Origin: Bifidobacterium biavatii DSM 23969
GTDB taxonomy: Bacteria > Actinomycetota > Actinomycetes > Actinomycetales > Bifidobacteriaceae
Direction: 5' to 3'
DNA length: 64,000 nt
Assembly (NCBI RefSeq): GCF_000741165.1
Contig: NZ_JGYN01000030.1
Coordinates: 62,001-126,000, forward strand
In this document: in pieces, positions 53,940 through 61,802 of the stretch
Position numbering within the stretch: position 1 is the first letter of the stretch
Layout of the letters: each line of letters starts with the position of its first letter
The notes under the pieces: generated by a model
Told to the model about the DNA's origin: nothing
The model's database searches: none
Seen by the model: the letters and a program-made list of their open reading frames with translations, nothing else
Translations under genes and position numbers: made by a program

Positions 53940-54899
53940 TCAGACGCCGTACACCTCGCGCGTCGTGCGTCGCGTCGCGCGTGCAACCTCGGCCACGGGC
54001 AGGTCGAACACGTCGGCGAGCGCGGCCAGCGTGTACGGGATCATGTACGGCGCGTTGGTGCGCCCGCGGTACGGCATGGGCGTCAGGTACGGCGCATCGG
54101 TTTCGACCATGATGTGGTCGAGCCCGACGATGCGCGCGGATTCGCGGATGCCGTCGTTGCCCTTGTAGCTGCACGTGCCGGACATGCTCAGGTACCAGCC
54201 GTGCTCTTTGGCGACCTGCGCCATGTCCGCGTCGCCGGAATAGCTGTGGAAGACGGTGCGTTCGGGCGCGCCGTCGGCGAGGAGCGTGTCGATGACCTCC
54301 GCGTGCGAGTCGCGGTCGTGGATCTGCATGGGCAGTCCGAGCTCCTTGGCGAGCGCGATGTGCGCGCGGAACGCTTCCCGCTGGATGTGCGCGGCCGATT
54401 CGCCGGTGCGGAACAGGTCCATGCCGGTTTCGCCGATCGCCACTACCTGCTTGGGATAGGCGCGCGCGAGCCGGTTGACTTCGGCCATGGCGTCGTCGAA
54501 GCTCACGTCGTGGTACGGCTTGTACTTGACGGCGAGCCCGTCCGGTCCGGGCGCGGCGCGATGGCCGTGGCGCACGGCCTCGTTGGGGTGGATCGCGATG
54601 GCCGCGTGGACCTGGCCGGGATGTTCGCGCGCCATGTCGATGGCAACCTGCAGGTTCGTCAGTTCGCAGCCGCAGTCGATGATGCCGCTCACGCCGACGG
54701 CCGCGGCCTGTGCGAGCAGTTCGTCGACGCCGTACACGGGGACTTCCGGCTGGCCTTTTTCGACGGCCTCATGGCTCATGGCGCGCGCGAACGGCACGAC
54801 GGATGCGACGTGCGTGTGGTTGTCGATGACCTGCGCGTCGGCCGGCAGCGCGGGCGGCGCGGGCGCCCAGCTGCGGTCGCGATGATGATGCTTGCTCAT
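53940..54899 (-). CDS. tatD: TatD-family metal-dependent deoxyribonuclease
   Basis: 319 residues from ATG 54899 (MSKHHHRDRS). Metal-site motifs: VIDNHTHV (HxH), AIGETGMDLFR (Glu), LPMQIHDRDSHAE (His), VFHSYSGD (His) and VETDAPYLTPMPYRG (Asp), the TatD signature series. TatD enzymes are 3'-5' exonucleases acting in DNA repair and turnover. One point of difference is GMDLFR where most members have GLDYY. Single-gene unit by spacing; a weak GGGG precedes the start. Confidence 0.93.
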   Translation of the reverse strand: MSKHHHRDRSWAPAPPALPADAQVIDNHTHVASVVPFARAMSHEAVEKGQPEVPVYGVDELLAQAAAVGVSGIIDCGCELTNLQVAIDMAREHPGQVHAAIAIHPNEAVRHGHRAAPGPDGLAVKYKPYHDVSFDDAMAEVNRLARAYPKQVVAIGETGMDLFRTGESAAHIQREAFRAHIALAKELGLPMQIHDRDSHAEVIDTLLADGAPERTVFHSYSGDADMAQVAKEHGWYLSMSGTCSYKGNDGIRESARIVGLDHIMVETDAPYLTPMPYRGRTNAPYMIPYTLAALADVFDLPVAEVARATRRTTREVYGV

Positions 54900-55487
54900 G
54901 CACCCCAGTCTAGAAGGACGTCGGTCCCTCATCGCTCCGGATAGTCCTTTGCCTTCCGTGCAGAGCCGGTTCCTCCGCCTCCGATCAGCCCGGCTGCCGT
55001 TCATCTCTTCGTCTATCCGATCGGCCCTGTCTTCATTCAGCATCCAATAGACCTTCCTTCATCTCCGTCAATCCGATCAATCCTCCTCATCATCGCCAGT
55101 CCGGCCTCCCCCATCTTCGATTTGCGTGACATCGAAGATAGCAACCGCCCGATGCCAGCTGCGATGTCACGCCAATCAGCGGGTTTCCGTGACATAGGAG
55201 ATAGCAGCCATCCATTGCTAACGGTGATGTCACGCAGACAGGCTCCTCAGCGTGACGTTGCCGCTAGCATCCGACCATTACCGGGGAACATGTCACGCAA
55301 CACACATGTTGAGCGCACCAACCGACGACTATCAAGACCACCGTCGAGATCCGGCTAACAGACGGACGCAAACCAACCAACAATCAACCACCACAATCAG
55401 CCATCAAGCTCATTCGCCTTCCGCCATTACATCCCGCCAACGGGATTCGACCGACACAACTTCGCCAACTCAACCTGACCGACAGGA
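54900..55487. other. Gene-free region holding inverted-octamer array A
   Basis: 588 nt between TatD and the AbiEi-like gene. Apart from the array at 55125-55297 I see only pyrimidine-rich, CCGATC-repeating sequence near 54950-55080 and no credible gene. Confidence 0.6.
55125..55297. repeat. Inverted-octamer array A (31/16-nt alternating spacers)
   Basis: Half-sites: CGTGACAT 55125-55132; ATGTCACG 55164-55171; CGTGACAT 55188-55195; ATGTCACG 55227-55234; CGTGACGT 55251-55258; ATGTCACG 55290-55297. Spacers are 31, 16, 31, 16, 31 nt. Total 173 bp, period 63 bp. Spacer sequences differ between units. Arms next to the second 16-nt spacer also pair (GCTAACGG with CCGCTAGC, one mismatch). Confidence 0.85.
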
Positions 55488-56504
55488 TCAACACGCGTCT
55501 TCTCCTCGACCAGCCGAACCGAAACCGTATCGGGGGATGCCCATCGCGCGAAGTTTGTTAATCATGGGTAGTCTGCGAACGACATCATCGAAAGTCAATC
55601 GGGCGATCTCATGTACCGCCCAATTCAGCAATCTCCGTTCCCGCACGCTTTGCTCGTTCACCACAGTCGCCACGCTTTTGCGATCGGTCATGGCCGGATC
55701 GACGTATTTGGCCATACCGTCGTATTCCGCCACCATAACGCGTCCGCCCGGTAGAAACCATGCAAAATCGACGCGATACCATTCCTCGGGGTCATGGGGA
55801 TTGGCGAACACATGCTGCACGACCGGTTCGATAAACCCCTCCTCCACGATCGTCGCATACGCCAGCGATTCACCGCCGTTGTCGCAGCGCGGATTGGCGT
55901 AACGCAACAACCGATCGATCGGTGTGCAATCGCGCCGCAATCCGGCGGACACCGACCGTATCTCATCAAGCGTGACCGCCGACTGTGCCAGAGCGGAGTT
56001 CACTATGGGCAGCGCATTGACAAACGGAAGGACCAGCCCGCAGTCCACCATCGTTCGCGCGGCATCGGTGACGCGCAATCCGCCGACTGCGGTCTCGGGA
56101 ACGGCGGCCATATAGATACCGTGCAGCCCGCCACGGGGCGTGCGGCAAGCAGCGTCGCGCGCCCCGTGCGCGAACCCGTGCACCGTATCGGCAACATACA
56201 GACCAGAATGGTGGATGGACCATTGGTGTTCAAATCCGTGGATCGCCGCCGCGGTTGGCCCGGCGAACACCAGCGACGGATGGCCGATCGCGATCGTCCG
56301 GGCTATGTGCAGGGTTTGCTCCGTCGGATTCAGCGACTGCCAGTATGAGAGGTCCGCATACATGCCCCGATACGGGCTGACGATCAGACCGGCATGCTTG
56401 CGGCGAAGCAAGGCCATTCGGTCTGCGCGGCATGATGCGGTGGCGCATCGGCGGGACCGCTGCGCCTCGGATAGCTGCTGTTCGATACGACGATGTGTTC
56501 TCAT
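55488..56504 (-). CDS. AbiEi-like protein with C-terminal endonuclease-like domain
   Basis: 338 residues from ATG 56504, which lies 6 nt after a TACCGT with TTGCCT 16 nt before it, so possibly leaderless. The N-terminal part has helical DNA-binding features and the AbiEi-like block (GLIVSPYRGMYAD, LVFAGPTAAAIHGFEH, VTDAARTMVDCG). The C-terminal part (GGESLAYATIVEEG, WYRVDFAWFLPGGRVMVAEYDGMAKY) has the spaced E, D, ExxxK of Vsr/DUF559-like nucleases. No AbiEii-type toxin gene is next to it. It is flanked by two arrays of equal length (55125-55297 and 56670-56842), 190 and 165 nt away. Confidence 0.65.
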   Translation of the reverse strand: MRTHRRIEQQLSEAQRSRRCATASCRADRMALLRRKHAGLIVSPYRGMYADLSYWQSLNPTEQTLHIARTIAIGHPSLVFAGPTAAAIHGFEHQWSIHHSGLYVADTVHGFAHGARDAACRTPRGGLHGIYMAAVPETAVGGLRVTDAARTMVDCGLVLPFVNALPIVNSALAQSAVTLDEIRSVSAGLRRDCTPIDRLLRYANPRCDNGGESLAYATIVEEGFIEPVVQHVFANPHDPEEWYRVDFAWFLPGGRVMVAEYDGMAKYVDPAMTDRKSVATVVNEQSVRERRLLNWAVHEIARLTFDDVVRRLPMINKLRAMGIPRYGFGSAGRGEDAC

Positions 56505-57092
56505 GCCTTGACGGTAGCGGAAAACGTCCTTAAGGCAAACGAATTTCGGGGTATGTGGTCGAATGGTCGACAAACTGGGCGGATTGTGGATAAGTCGAGC
56601 CGAATCGGGCCAAGTTGAATCGGGCCAAGCCGGAGCATCGGCTGAGACCTCGGTTCATCGGCGGATGCGCGTGGCATCGGAGATGGTACTCCGCCAATAC
56701 CAGCCGTAAAGTCACGCAGGCAGGCCTCGCAGCGTGACATGAATGATGGTACATACTTGCTACTGGGGAGAATGTCACGCCGGCAAACCCATTTGCGTGA
56801 CATTCTCCCCAGTAACCATCTACCGCTATCCCCGATGTCACGTAGCAACCAAGGGTGCATGCGATATCGGGGACGGCAAAAGACGGCGGCGATGGCTGAC
56901 AGAGGATGCAAGAGGAGACGACGGCGGTTGACAGAAGACTGCCGGAGACCGCAAAGGAAAGCAAAACCCCTGGTACTTTGCCGGACTCAATATGATGGGT
57001 TTTGACTACCCGCAGTCACTGCGCGGTAGCTCCAAGAGGAGCCGAAGAAAAGGAAACAGCCGTGTGAATCCGACAAAGTACCAGGAACGGCC
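56505..57092. other. Gene-free region holding inverted-octamer array B
   Basis: Besides the array (56670-56842) the region shows short direct repeats of TCGGGCCAAG near 56600-56625 and no credible gene. The downstream part, to 57092, is the 3' side of the GH43 gene without a clear terminator. Confidence 0.55.
56670..56842. repeat. Inverted-octamer array B (31/16-nt alternating spacers)
   Basis: Half-sites: CGTGGCAT 56670-56677; AAGTCACG 56709-56716; CGTGACAT 56733-56740; ATGTCACG 56772-56779; CGTGACAT 56796-56803; ATGTCACG 56835-56842. Spacers 31, 16, 31, 16, 31 nt; total 173 bp, exactly as in array A. Around the second 16-nt spacer the complementarity extends to a perfect 19-bp stem (56761-56779 with 56796-56814). 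Confidence 0.87.
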
Positions 57093-58058
57093 TCAGAAGG
57101 CGAGCGGGCGCACGTAGGAGCCGACTTGCGGGATGATGCGCGCGAGCGAACCGTCGGCCTTGTGCACGAGCGGCGCGAACACGGTTTCGCGGTGGCAGCC
57201 GTTGCCGCCGTGCCAGCGGCCGACGGGATTGTACGCGAAGCGGTGGTAGGCAACGATCCATTCGTCTGTGCCGGGGATGTTCACGATGTTGTGGTGCCCG
57301 GTGGCGTACAGCTTGTGCTCGGGGTCCTGTTCGATGAGCGTGCGCGGTTCGCTCCACGGACCGTGCAGCGATTCGCTCGTCGAGTACTTGACGCAGTATT
57401 CGGGGTCGCGCGCGTCGTTTTCGCTCCAGCTCGCGTAGTAGACGCCGTCGCGCTTGTGCAGCCAGATCGCTTCGCGGAAGTCGCCGGGCACCCAGCTGAA
57501 CGCGCGCGATTCGTCGAACGAAACGCAGTCGTCGTTGAGCGGCGCGGCCCATGCGCGTCCATTGCCCCACAGCAGATAGCGCGTGCCGTCGTCGTCCACG
57601 AACACGCCGGGGTCGATCGTGTGGCAGTCGAACGTGCCTTTGCGGACGATCGGCTCGGGCTCGGCAACGAACGGACCGTACGGCGATTCGGCAACGGCCG
57701 CGCCGATCTGCGATCCGGCGACGAAGTAGAACACGTAGCGTCCGTCGGGGCGCTGCACGATGCTCGGTGCCCACGCGCCGTCGGAGCCGTCCCACCACGG
57801 CACGTCGCGCAGGTCGAGCGCCGGGTAGCGCTTCCATGAGGCGAGGTCGTCGGACACGTACACGCTGAACGCGGTGGTGCCCCAGTTGTCCACGCCGTCG
57901 TCGGTGCAGTAGAGGAAGTAGTGCCCGTCGAAGATGGCGAGGTTCGGGTCGGCGCAGTAGCGCTGCAGGGGGTTGGTGGCGAGCCGCATGTTGTTGACGC
58001 GGTGCGGCAGTTCGTCGCGCGGCACCGCGCGGACGACCGGCTGTTCGAGTACGGTCAT
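57093..58058 (-). CDS. Glycoside hydrolase family 43 protein
   Basis: 321 residues. Five-bladed propeller motifs: CADPNLAIFDGHYFLY (catalytic base Asp), DGAWAPSIVQ, CHTIDPGVFVDDDGTRYLLWG (pKa-tuning Asp), DFREAIWLHKRDGVYY (acid Glu) and TGHHNIV. GH43 enzymes release arabinose or xylose from plant or other glycans. No signal peptide, so it acts on imported oligosaccharides inside the cell. The next gene on the same strand is a sugar-binding lipoprotein; a LacI regulator is 5 kb away. Confidence 0.93.
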   Translation of the reverse strand: MTVLEQPVVRAVPRDELPHRVNNMRLATNPLQRYCADPNLAIFDGHYFLYCTDDGVDNWGTTAFSVYVSDDLASWKRYPALDLRDVPWWDGSDGAWAPSIVQRPDGRYVFYFVAGSQIGAAVAESPYGPFVAEPEPIVRKGTFDCHTIDPGVFVDDDGTRYLLWGNGRAWAAPLNDDCVSFDESRAFSWVPGDFREAIWLHKRDGVYYASWSENDARDPEYCVKYSTSESLHGPWSEPRTLIEQDPEHKLYATGHHNIVNIPGTDEWIVAYHRFAYNPVGRWHGGNGCHRETVFAPLVHKADGSLARIIPQVGSYVRPLAF

Positions 58059-58635
58059 GATGTTCAGGCCTTTCTGGTGTTCTGTTGTTCGCTCGCGCGA
58101 TCGGCCGCCAAGTCGTTGCCGGCACCACGTTGCGCCCGGCCGTACCGAACTTTCGCGAATCGTGCGATTACATGCTATGTATCGTTATACATGACGACTT
58201 GAATCGAGACAAATCGTGTTGCAGTGTTTTGCCGTGAAAATTTTTTCGGTATCCAGTCACGCACCATCCAGCCTTGACGCCCGGTCACGCGATGGCAAAA
58301 AGCCCTCATTTTCCATCCCGTTATATTCAACACCCAATAAACACTCAAGTTTTCACGGCTTTCACGGTTATTTTCACGGTTGTGAGGTCACGCGACGGCA
58401 CCGCAACGATGCCGTTCCATCGCGTGACCACAATCGCAGTCGCGGGATGGCAAGAACTCGCGTTTTGCCATCCCGTGACCTTGTATCCCAGGGCATCCCC
58501 GGAGCATCCCCGGGACCGACCAGCCCGGGGCGCCGGCAGAACGCGCCCAACGCAGGCCTGGGACATCCCCAGAGCCGACCGCCGAAGGGCGTTAGCCGTA
58601 TACGCTCCGCCACCCCGGACCGTCAGCGAATGCAG
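58059..58635. other. Gene-free region with operator-like site and hairpins
   Basis: 577 nt. ATGTAT-CGTT-ATACAT (58177-58192) is a perfect inverted repeat about 120 nt upstream of the GH43 start and a candidate operator. At 58284-58480 several GTCACGCGATGGCA-type segments form hairpins. The last 100 nt are very GC-rich palindromic sequence after the lipoprotein gene. Confidence 0.5.
58284..58480. repeat. GTCACG/CGTGAC hairpin cluster
   Basis: GTCACGCGATGGCA at 58284-58297; GGTCACGCGA (58386-58395) pairs with TCGCGTGACC (58420-58429), with an inner CGGCA/TGCCG stem; a GTCGCGGGATGGCA (58439-58452) and TGCCATCCCGTGAC (58466-58479) hairpin has one mismatch. The core hexamer is the same as in the octamer arrays but the spacing differs. 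Confidence 0.55.
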
Positions 58636-60255
58636 CTACTTGACGTACTTGTCGTACGCCTTCTGCCACAGCTGGGTCGGCTCGTCGATGTTGAGCTGCT
58701 TGAGCTGGTCCTGGAACTGCTTCCATGTCGCATCGGTGGTGCCTTCCTGCACGAACTTGGCGATCTGCGGCATCGCAGTGCTGAACACCGAGGCGAAGTC
58801 GTTGGCGACCGTGTTCTGGTCCGCCTCGTCAAGACGGACGTAGATCGGCATCATGTCCTTGGTGTGGTCGTAGTTCTTGTACTGCTCCTCGTTGGCCTTG
58901 TCGGCGGCAGCGATGGAGTCCATCGACTGGTCGTTCTTGATGGTCACACTGTCCGGGATCCAGCCGGCGAGGCGGTCGGCGAGCGCCGGGCCCTTGCCTT
59001 CGGCCCACGCGTCGATCTGCGCCTGGGTGACGGTGTAGGTGCTGTTGCCGTTGTCCTCGAGGTACTCAGGAATCGCGCCGTACAGCTGCTGCACGGAGTA
59101 CTTCTCGGAGTAGAGCAGGTTGATGACCTTGAGCGCGGCGTCCTTGTTGGCCGCGTTTGCGCTCATGGACATGTGGTAGTCCTCGAACTCGTTGTTTTCA
59201 CGCGAGCCGTCCCACACGGTTTCGGACGCGGAGACGCCCGGAGCGGACGGCACCGGAATGGTGATGTACTGCTTGTACAGATCGGAGTCGATCGCGCCGA
59301 ACGCGGTGCCGTCCCAGCCGAACGCCGCGCCGACGGTCGCCTCGGAACCGCCGGGCTGCAGCTGCGCCCAGTACTTGCTGTCGTCGAGCGTCACCCAGTT
59401 GTCGGGCACGAGGCCCTTCTTTTTCAGGCTGGCGAGGTAGTCGAGCACCTGGCGGAACTCGTCGGTCTGCATGTAGTTGCCGACCTTGCCGTCCTTGACG
59501 TAGATGCCCTGGCCGGACGGACCGGCGTTGTACTGCGTGACGATACCGGTGGAGTTGAGGAACAGGAACGGGCTCCACCACATGCCGACCTGATCGGTCG
59601 GCAGGGCGCGCAGGTGCATCGGGATCTCATCCTGCTTGCCGTTGCCGTTCGGATCCTGCGTCTTGAACGCCTCGAGCACCTTGGTCAGCTCGTCCCAAGT
59701 GATCGGCACCTTGAGACCGAGCTTGTCGAGCCACGCCTTGTTGATGAGCATGTGCTGGCCGGAGGCGAGGTAGCCCTTGCCGCGATCGGAGGGCAGGACG
59801 CGGATCTTACCACTGACCTCGACGAACTTCTTCGCAATGGGCTTCTCCTCGAAGAACTTCTTGACGTTGGGCATCTTGTCGATGTCGTCGGTGAGTTCCT
59901 CGAACACGTCGGGATTCTTGGCGGTGTCGTCCGGATTGTAGGCGCGGATGTTGAGGTCCGCGACGTCACCGGCCGCGAGGGAGGCGTTCTTCTGCTGATC
60001 CCAAGCGCTCTGCTGGACTTCCTGCCACTTGATCTTGACGCCGGCCTCCTTCTCGAGGTCCTGCGTCCATTTCATGTCTTTCATCGGGATCTGCGTGCTA
60101 GCCTTGACGACCAGAATCTTGACGATCGGCTTGCCGTCCGAAGTTTTGGCGTTGTTCGCAGTGCTGGCGCCGCACGCCGCAACCGACGCGAGCATCGCCA
60201 GCGATGACGCGGCCGCAAAGCCCTTGAGAATCACACTGCTCTTCCTGGTGCGCAT
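58636..60255 (-). CDS. Sugar ABC transporter substrate-binding lipoprotein
   Basis: 539 residues from ATG 60255. Lipoprotein signal peptide with lipobox SVAAC (Cys near residue 27). The mature part is a large type-1 extracellular solute-binding protein (KILVVKASTQIPMKDMKW, FAAFGWDGTAFG-type hinge motifs, DYHMSMSANAANKDAALKVI). It would bind an oligosaccharide for an ABC importer. No permease genes are adjacent in this window, so it may rely on permeases elsewhere. Promoter at 60358-60386 overlaps a LacI-type site. Cotranscription with the GH43 gene is unlikely given the 577-nt gap. Confidence 0.9.
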   Translation of the reverse strand: MRTRKSSVILKGFAAASSLAMLASVAACGASTANNAKTSDGKPIVKILVVKASTQIPMKDMKWTQDLEKEAGVKIKWQEVQQSAWDQQKNASLAAGDVADLNIRAYNPDDTAKNPDVFEELTDDIDKMPNVKKFFEEKPIAKKFVEVSGKIRVLPSDRGKGYLASGQHMLINKAWLDKLGLKVPITWDELTKVLEAFKTQDPNGNGKQDEIPMHLRALPTDQVGMWWSPFLFLNSTGIVTQYNAGPSGQGIYVKDGKVGNYMQTDEFRQVLDYLASLKKKGLVPDNWVTLDDSKYWAQLQPGGSEATVGAAFGWDGTAFGAIDSDLYKQYITIPVPSAPGVSASETVWDGSRENNEFEDYHMSMSANAANKDAALKVINLLYSEKYSVQQLYGAIPEYLEDNGNSTYTVTQAQIDAWAEGKGPALADRLAGWIPDSVTIKNDQSMDSIAAADKANEEQYKNYDHTKDMMPIYVRLDEADQNTVANDFASVFSTAMPQIAKFVQEGTTDATWKQFQDQLKQLNIDEPTQLWQKAYDKYVK

Positions 60256-60327
60256 GATTGTTTCCCGTCTGTGTTGACTATGTTCTCTCCATACCGGCAT
60301 CCGTCGTTGAATGCAGGCTTTCATTTG

Positions 60328-60392
60328 CTTGAATCGTGTCAAACAAACAACACGTATGTTATATCGAACTTCTTGAATCGTGTCAACCGGTT
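60328..60392 (-). promoter_or_regulatory. Promoter and operator region of the sugar-binding lipoprotein gene
   Basis: Minus strand: TTGACA (60386-60381), 17 nt, TATAAC (60363-60358), close to consensus. The palindrome AACCGGTT (60385-60392) overlaps the -35 and resembles the core of LacI-family sites. CTTGAATCGTGTCAA occurs twice (60328-60342 and 60372-60386), 44 bp apart, a second candidate regulator motif. Leader about 95 nt. The rest of 60256-60560 is free of genes. Confidence 0.7.
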
Positions 60393-60560
60393 ACGCCGAG
60401 CCTCGCGTGTCGCATCAGCCGAAACACCCCGCCGCAACCGTCGCCACACGGCGGAAAACGGCACCTCCGACGACTCCCAGCCATATCCACGGCCACACCG
60501 CAACCGCCGCCCGCCCAACTGTCCGCACCCGCTTGCATGTTGGATATAAGGAGAGTTGCT

Positions 60561-61706
60561 ATGGAAGGTTCCGGCGAATATGGGGTCGCGTTCGACAGCG
60601 CGATCGTCAATCTTGATCCAAATCTGCTGGTCACGTTGTGGCGCGTCGGATCGGAAGGATCGCTGACCGCGGCCGCACGCGTGCTCGGCTGGTCGCAGCC
60701 GGCCGTCAGCCAGCAAGTGCGTAAGCTCGAACGCGACTGCGGATGCCAACTCATCGAACGCACCGGCCGCGGCGCAGCGCTCACACCGGCCGGCGCGATC
60801 CTCGCCAAACACGGCGAACTCATCGCGCTGCGGCTCGCGCAGGCAGGCAAGGAATTCGCCGAATACCGGCGCCGTACCGACACGTCGCTTCGTCTGCTCG
60901 CCCCGCCGTCGATCTGCTCGACCATCGTTTCGCGCGCGCTCGCCAAGCTCAGCGTCGACTCGACCATCGACGTCAGCCTCGCTCAGGCCGAACCGCCGGA
61001 GGCGATCGCCGCCGTGGCCCGCGACGAGGCCGACTGCGCGGTGATCTTCCGCTATGAAAGCATCCCGCAATATCTCGTGATCGACGACGACGTGCAATTC
61101 GACCGTCTCGGCGACGATCCGCTGCTGCTGCTCGCGCGCAAGACGCCCGATCCGGCGCGCGGCGAGTCTGCCGGCAAACAGACGGCCGACGCGCGGTGCG
61201 CAACCGACGGACGCGAAGATGGCACGATTGCCGATGCGGCGAACGGCACGGACACAAGCGGAGCAAACGCAAGCAATACGAACGCGGATACCGCAGACGA
61301 AAGCGGAACGACCACCGACGACGCGCGATCGGCGCGATCGGAACGACACCCACGCACGGTGCGTCTGCGCGAATACGCGGACCACGGCTGGATCGCCGGC
61401 TGCCCGTTCTGCCAGACGAACCTGCTGAGCATGGCACGGCGCGAGGGATTCGAGCCGAACATCACGTACTGCGTGGACGACTACGCGACCACGCAGAGCC
61501 TCGTCGCGATCAGCACCAGCGTGTCGATCGTCTCGCGGCTCGCGTCGATGGCGCCCCTGCCGCCGAATCTTGAGCTGCTGCCGATCGACGACCCGTACGC
61601 GAGGCGCGGCATCGGCATCATCACGCGCCGCGGCGACGACCGGCCCGCCGTGCGCACGCTCGCGGACGAACTGCGCTGGGCCGCCGCTCCCCTGCTTGAA
61701 CACTGA
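60561..61706 (+). CDS. LysR-family transcriptional regulator with low-complexity insertion
   Basis: 381 residues; ATG 60561 with AAGGAGA 6 nt before. Winged HTH: LLVTLWRVGSEGSLTAAARV followed by SQPAVSQQVRKLE, the typical LysR recognition helix. The effector domain starts near 115 (LRLLAPPSICSTIVSRALA) but is interrupted at ~195-265 by an Asp/Ala/Thr/Asn-rich stretch, after which CPFCQTNLL and the rest continue. Family length is usually ~300. Divergent from the lipoprotein gene and upstream of the aminotransferase gene at 61803, either of which it may control. Confidence 0.85.
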   Translation: MEGSGEYGVAFDSAIVNLDPNLLVTLWRVGSEGSLTAAARVLGWSQPAVSQQVRKLERDCGCQLIERTGRGAALTPAGAILAKHGELIALRLAQAGKEFAEYRRRTDTSLRLLAPPSICSTIVSRALAKLSVDSTIDVSLAQAEPPEAIAAVARDEADCAVIFRYESIPQYLVIDDDVQFDRLGDDPLLLLARKTPDPARGESAGKQTADARCATDGREDGTIADAANGTDTSGANASNTNADTADESGTTTDDARSARSERHPRTVRLREYADHGWIAGCPFCQTNLLSMARREGFEPNITYCVDDYATTQSLVAISTSVSIVSRLASMAPLPPNLELLPIDDPYARRGIGIITRRGDDRPAVRTLADELRWAAAPLLEH

Positions 61707-61802
61707 CCTCACCCCAAGCCATTCGTTTGCTTATGGGTCGTCTAAGCGACATGCGGCGTTCGCGGCTTTCGCAGCACCATGCCGAAGCGCGAGAGTAGAG
61801 GC

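Noticed and set aside
56530..56964. 144-residue minus-strand open frame over array B
   Set aside because: It translates the octamer array; no ribosome site and no motif.
57093..60255. Complete sugar ABC importer operon
   Set aside because: Only the binding lipoprotein and a GH43 enzyme are present; no permease or ATPase genes for sugar uptake are in the window.
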